DNA from: Kocuria rosea subsp. polaris
GTDB lineage: Bacteria > Actinomycetota > Actinomycetes > Actinomycetales > Micrococcaceae
Direction of reading: 5' to 3'
DNA length: 64,000 bases
Assembly: GCA_023896275.1 (NCBI GenBank)
Contig: MLDA01000014.1
Location: 1-64,000, forward strand
Shown here: one piece after another, positions 63,058-64,000 of the stretch
How positions within the stretch are numbered: the first letter of the stretch is position 1
How the letters are laid out: the number at the start of each line of letters is the position of its first letter
The notes under the pieces: generated by a model
Told to the model about the DNA's origin: nothing
Databases searched by the model: none
The model's input: the letters and a program-made list of their open reading frames with translations, nothing else
Program-made: the position numbers and the translations under genes

Positions 63058-63774
63058 ATGGCGCTCACGCCAGAAGACGTTGTCAACAAACGATTCCAGC
63101 CGACCAAGTTCCGTGAGGGCTACGATCAGGATGAGGTTGACGATTTTCTTGACGAGATCGTCGTCGAGCTGCGTCGCCTGAATCAGGAGAACGACGAACT
63201 CCGTCGTCGCGTAGCAGAATTCGAGTCCGGCGATGGCGCCGTGACCGCAGCCGTTCCGGCGCCGGTCGCAGCTGCCCCGGCGGGCAAGGTCGAGGAAAAG
63301 ACCGAGGACAAGCCGGAGGCCAAGGCCGACAAGAAGGCCGTGGTCGAGGAGAAGGCCGAGAAGCCCGCGGAGGCAGCGCCCGCCGCCGAGCCGAAGAAGG
63401 CTGCTGTAGTGGCTCCCGCCGCACCGGCAGCTGCTGCTGCTCCGGCCGCAGGCTCTGCGGAGTCCGCCGCTGGTGTACTTGCGATGGCTCAGCGCCTGCA
63501 CGACGAGTACGTCAGCGAAGGCAAACAGAAGCGCGACAAGATCATCGCCGAGGCCCAGACCCACGCGAAGACTCTCGTCGAAGAGGCTGAAGAGAAGAGC
63601 CGTCAGACGCTGAACGCGCTCGAGGTCCAGAAGACGGAACTCGAGCAGAAGGTCGACTCGCTGCGCACCTTCGAGCGCGACTACCGCGGTCGCCTCAAGG
63701 CCTACATCGAGGGCCAGCTGCGCGAACTGGACGCGAAGGGTTCCTCCGCGCCGGACAAGGCGGAGAGCGCCTAA
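63058..63774 (+). CDS. divIVA: DivIVA/Wag31 polar growth protein
   Basis: 238 aa. The N-terminal DivIVA domain (1-60, MALTPEDVVNKRFQPTKFREGYDQDEVDDFLDEIVVEL) recognises curved membrane, and a coiled coil continues to about 60. A long Ala/Pro/Lys/Glu-rich linker (62-130) leads to a second coiled coil (about 140-225). In actinobacteria it marks the pole and organises wall growth. ATG has GAGGTGACCAG upstream; the 165-nt gap before it contains TATAGT-like promoter sequence near 62946. Confidence 0.96.
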   Translation: MALTPEDVVNKRFQPTKFREGYDQDEVDDFLDEIVVELRRLNQENDELRRRVAEFESGDGAVTAAVPAPVAAAPAGKVEEKTEDKPEAKADKKAVVEEKAEKPAEAAPAAEPKKAAVVAPAAPAAAAAPAAGSAESAAGVLAMAQRLHDEYVSEGKQKRDKIIAEAQTHAKTLVEEAEEKSRQTLNALEVQKTELEQKVDSLRTFERDYRGRLKAYIEGQLRELDAKGSSAPDKAESA

Positions 63775-63785
63775 CCTGCAACGAA

Positions 63786-63822
63786 CACGATCGGCGGCCG
63801 GAACTACCGGCCGCCGATCGTG
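63786..63822 (+). terminator. divIVA terminator
   Basis: A perfect 16-bp stem (63786-63801 with 63807-63822), AACTA loop, followed by CGTT. Confidence 0.8.
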
Positions 63823-63885
63823 CGTTAAGCCACCGGGGCCGTGAGAGCCTCACGCCGCACGTACTCGAGACTGGAGCCAGCCACC

Positions 63886-64000
63886 GTGGAAGCAGCACCC
63901 CGCACGAAACCGCCGCGCCGACTCGCCCTGATGGGCGTCGTCTTCGCGGTGGCCCTCGGGCTAGACCAGCTCACCAAGTGGCTGGTGCAGTCGACGATGG
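63886..64000 (+). CDS. lspA: lipoprotein signal peptidase LspA, 5' part only
   Basis: 38 codons are visible before the window ends. GTG 63886 opens VEAAPRTKPPRRLALMGVVF; the first membrane helix and the LGLDQLTKWLVQ motif match the start of LspA, whose first catalytic-side Asp motif is DQxTK. The enzyme cuts diacylglyceryl-modified prolipoproteins, which would include LpqB of this window. Identity is likely but based on one helix. Confidence 0.85.
   Translation, partial: MEAAPRTKPPRRLALMGVVFAVALGLDQLTKWLVQSTM

Overview
The window is an unbroken stretch of actinobacterial core chromosome, most likely from a member of the Micrococcaceae (Arthrobacter/Micrococcus/Citricoccus-like). The reasons are the visibly high G+C, the mtrA-mtrB-lpqB block next to comF, hpf and secA, a dcw cluster without ftsA, a C-terminal FtsZ signature [10 protein letters not shown], and a MurE that lacks the diaminopimelate motif and so suggests a lysine-type cell wall. 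I see no insertion sequence, prophage, CRISPR array, tRNA or rRNA.

Layout: 1-2144 is a TPM-domain membrane protein running off the left edge. 2409-6785 holds an HtrA-type protease, then etfB-etfA and a PIG-L deacetylase. 6848-10787 (minus strand) holds an RskA-like anti-sigma domain protein, trmL, a J-domain protein, a RibD-C-type reductase and folP. 10896-17329 holds a hypothetical gene, the tRNA thiolation pair iscS-mnmA, a CPBP protease, a small Cys-motif protein, chorismate mutase and a MetE-fold protein. 17326-27422 holds a GPDPase-type membrane protein divergent from mtrA-mtrB-lpqB, then comF, hpf and secA.

27465-31931 is a little-studied secA-linked block: a DUF6459 protein, a LysM membrane protein, a protein that looks like two Sm-like barrels, a SAF/CpaB-like protein and a CpaE-like ATPase with an altered P-loop. 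It is the best candidate here for an undescribed system. 32002-38293 holds the 180-kDa class NAD-glutamate dehydrogenase and a PdtaS-type kinase. 38371-40137 is a LysM/transglycosylase cell-wall enzyme with a perfect 207-bp internal duplication and an array of 9-bp repeats in its leader. 40370-43781 holds an Rv2175c-type regulator, a polyprenyl synthetase, dinB and a DUF3040 protein.

44195-63886 is the division and cell-wall cluster: mraZ, rsmH, ftsL-like, ftsI, murE, murF, mraY, murD, ftsW, murG, murC, ftsQ, ftsZ, pgeF, yggS, sepF, yggT, divIVA and the start of lspA. Most stop and start codons from rsmH to ftsQ touch or overlap, so it should be read as one long operon. The mraZ promoter carries an array of MraZ boxes with exact 10-bp spacing, and the mraZ-rsmH gap carries a structured RNA that fits the actinobacterial mraW motif.

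Several genes have no Shine-Dalgarno but a TAnnnT -10 box ending 6-8 nt before the start codon, so leaderless transcription appears common in this genome.
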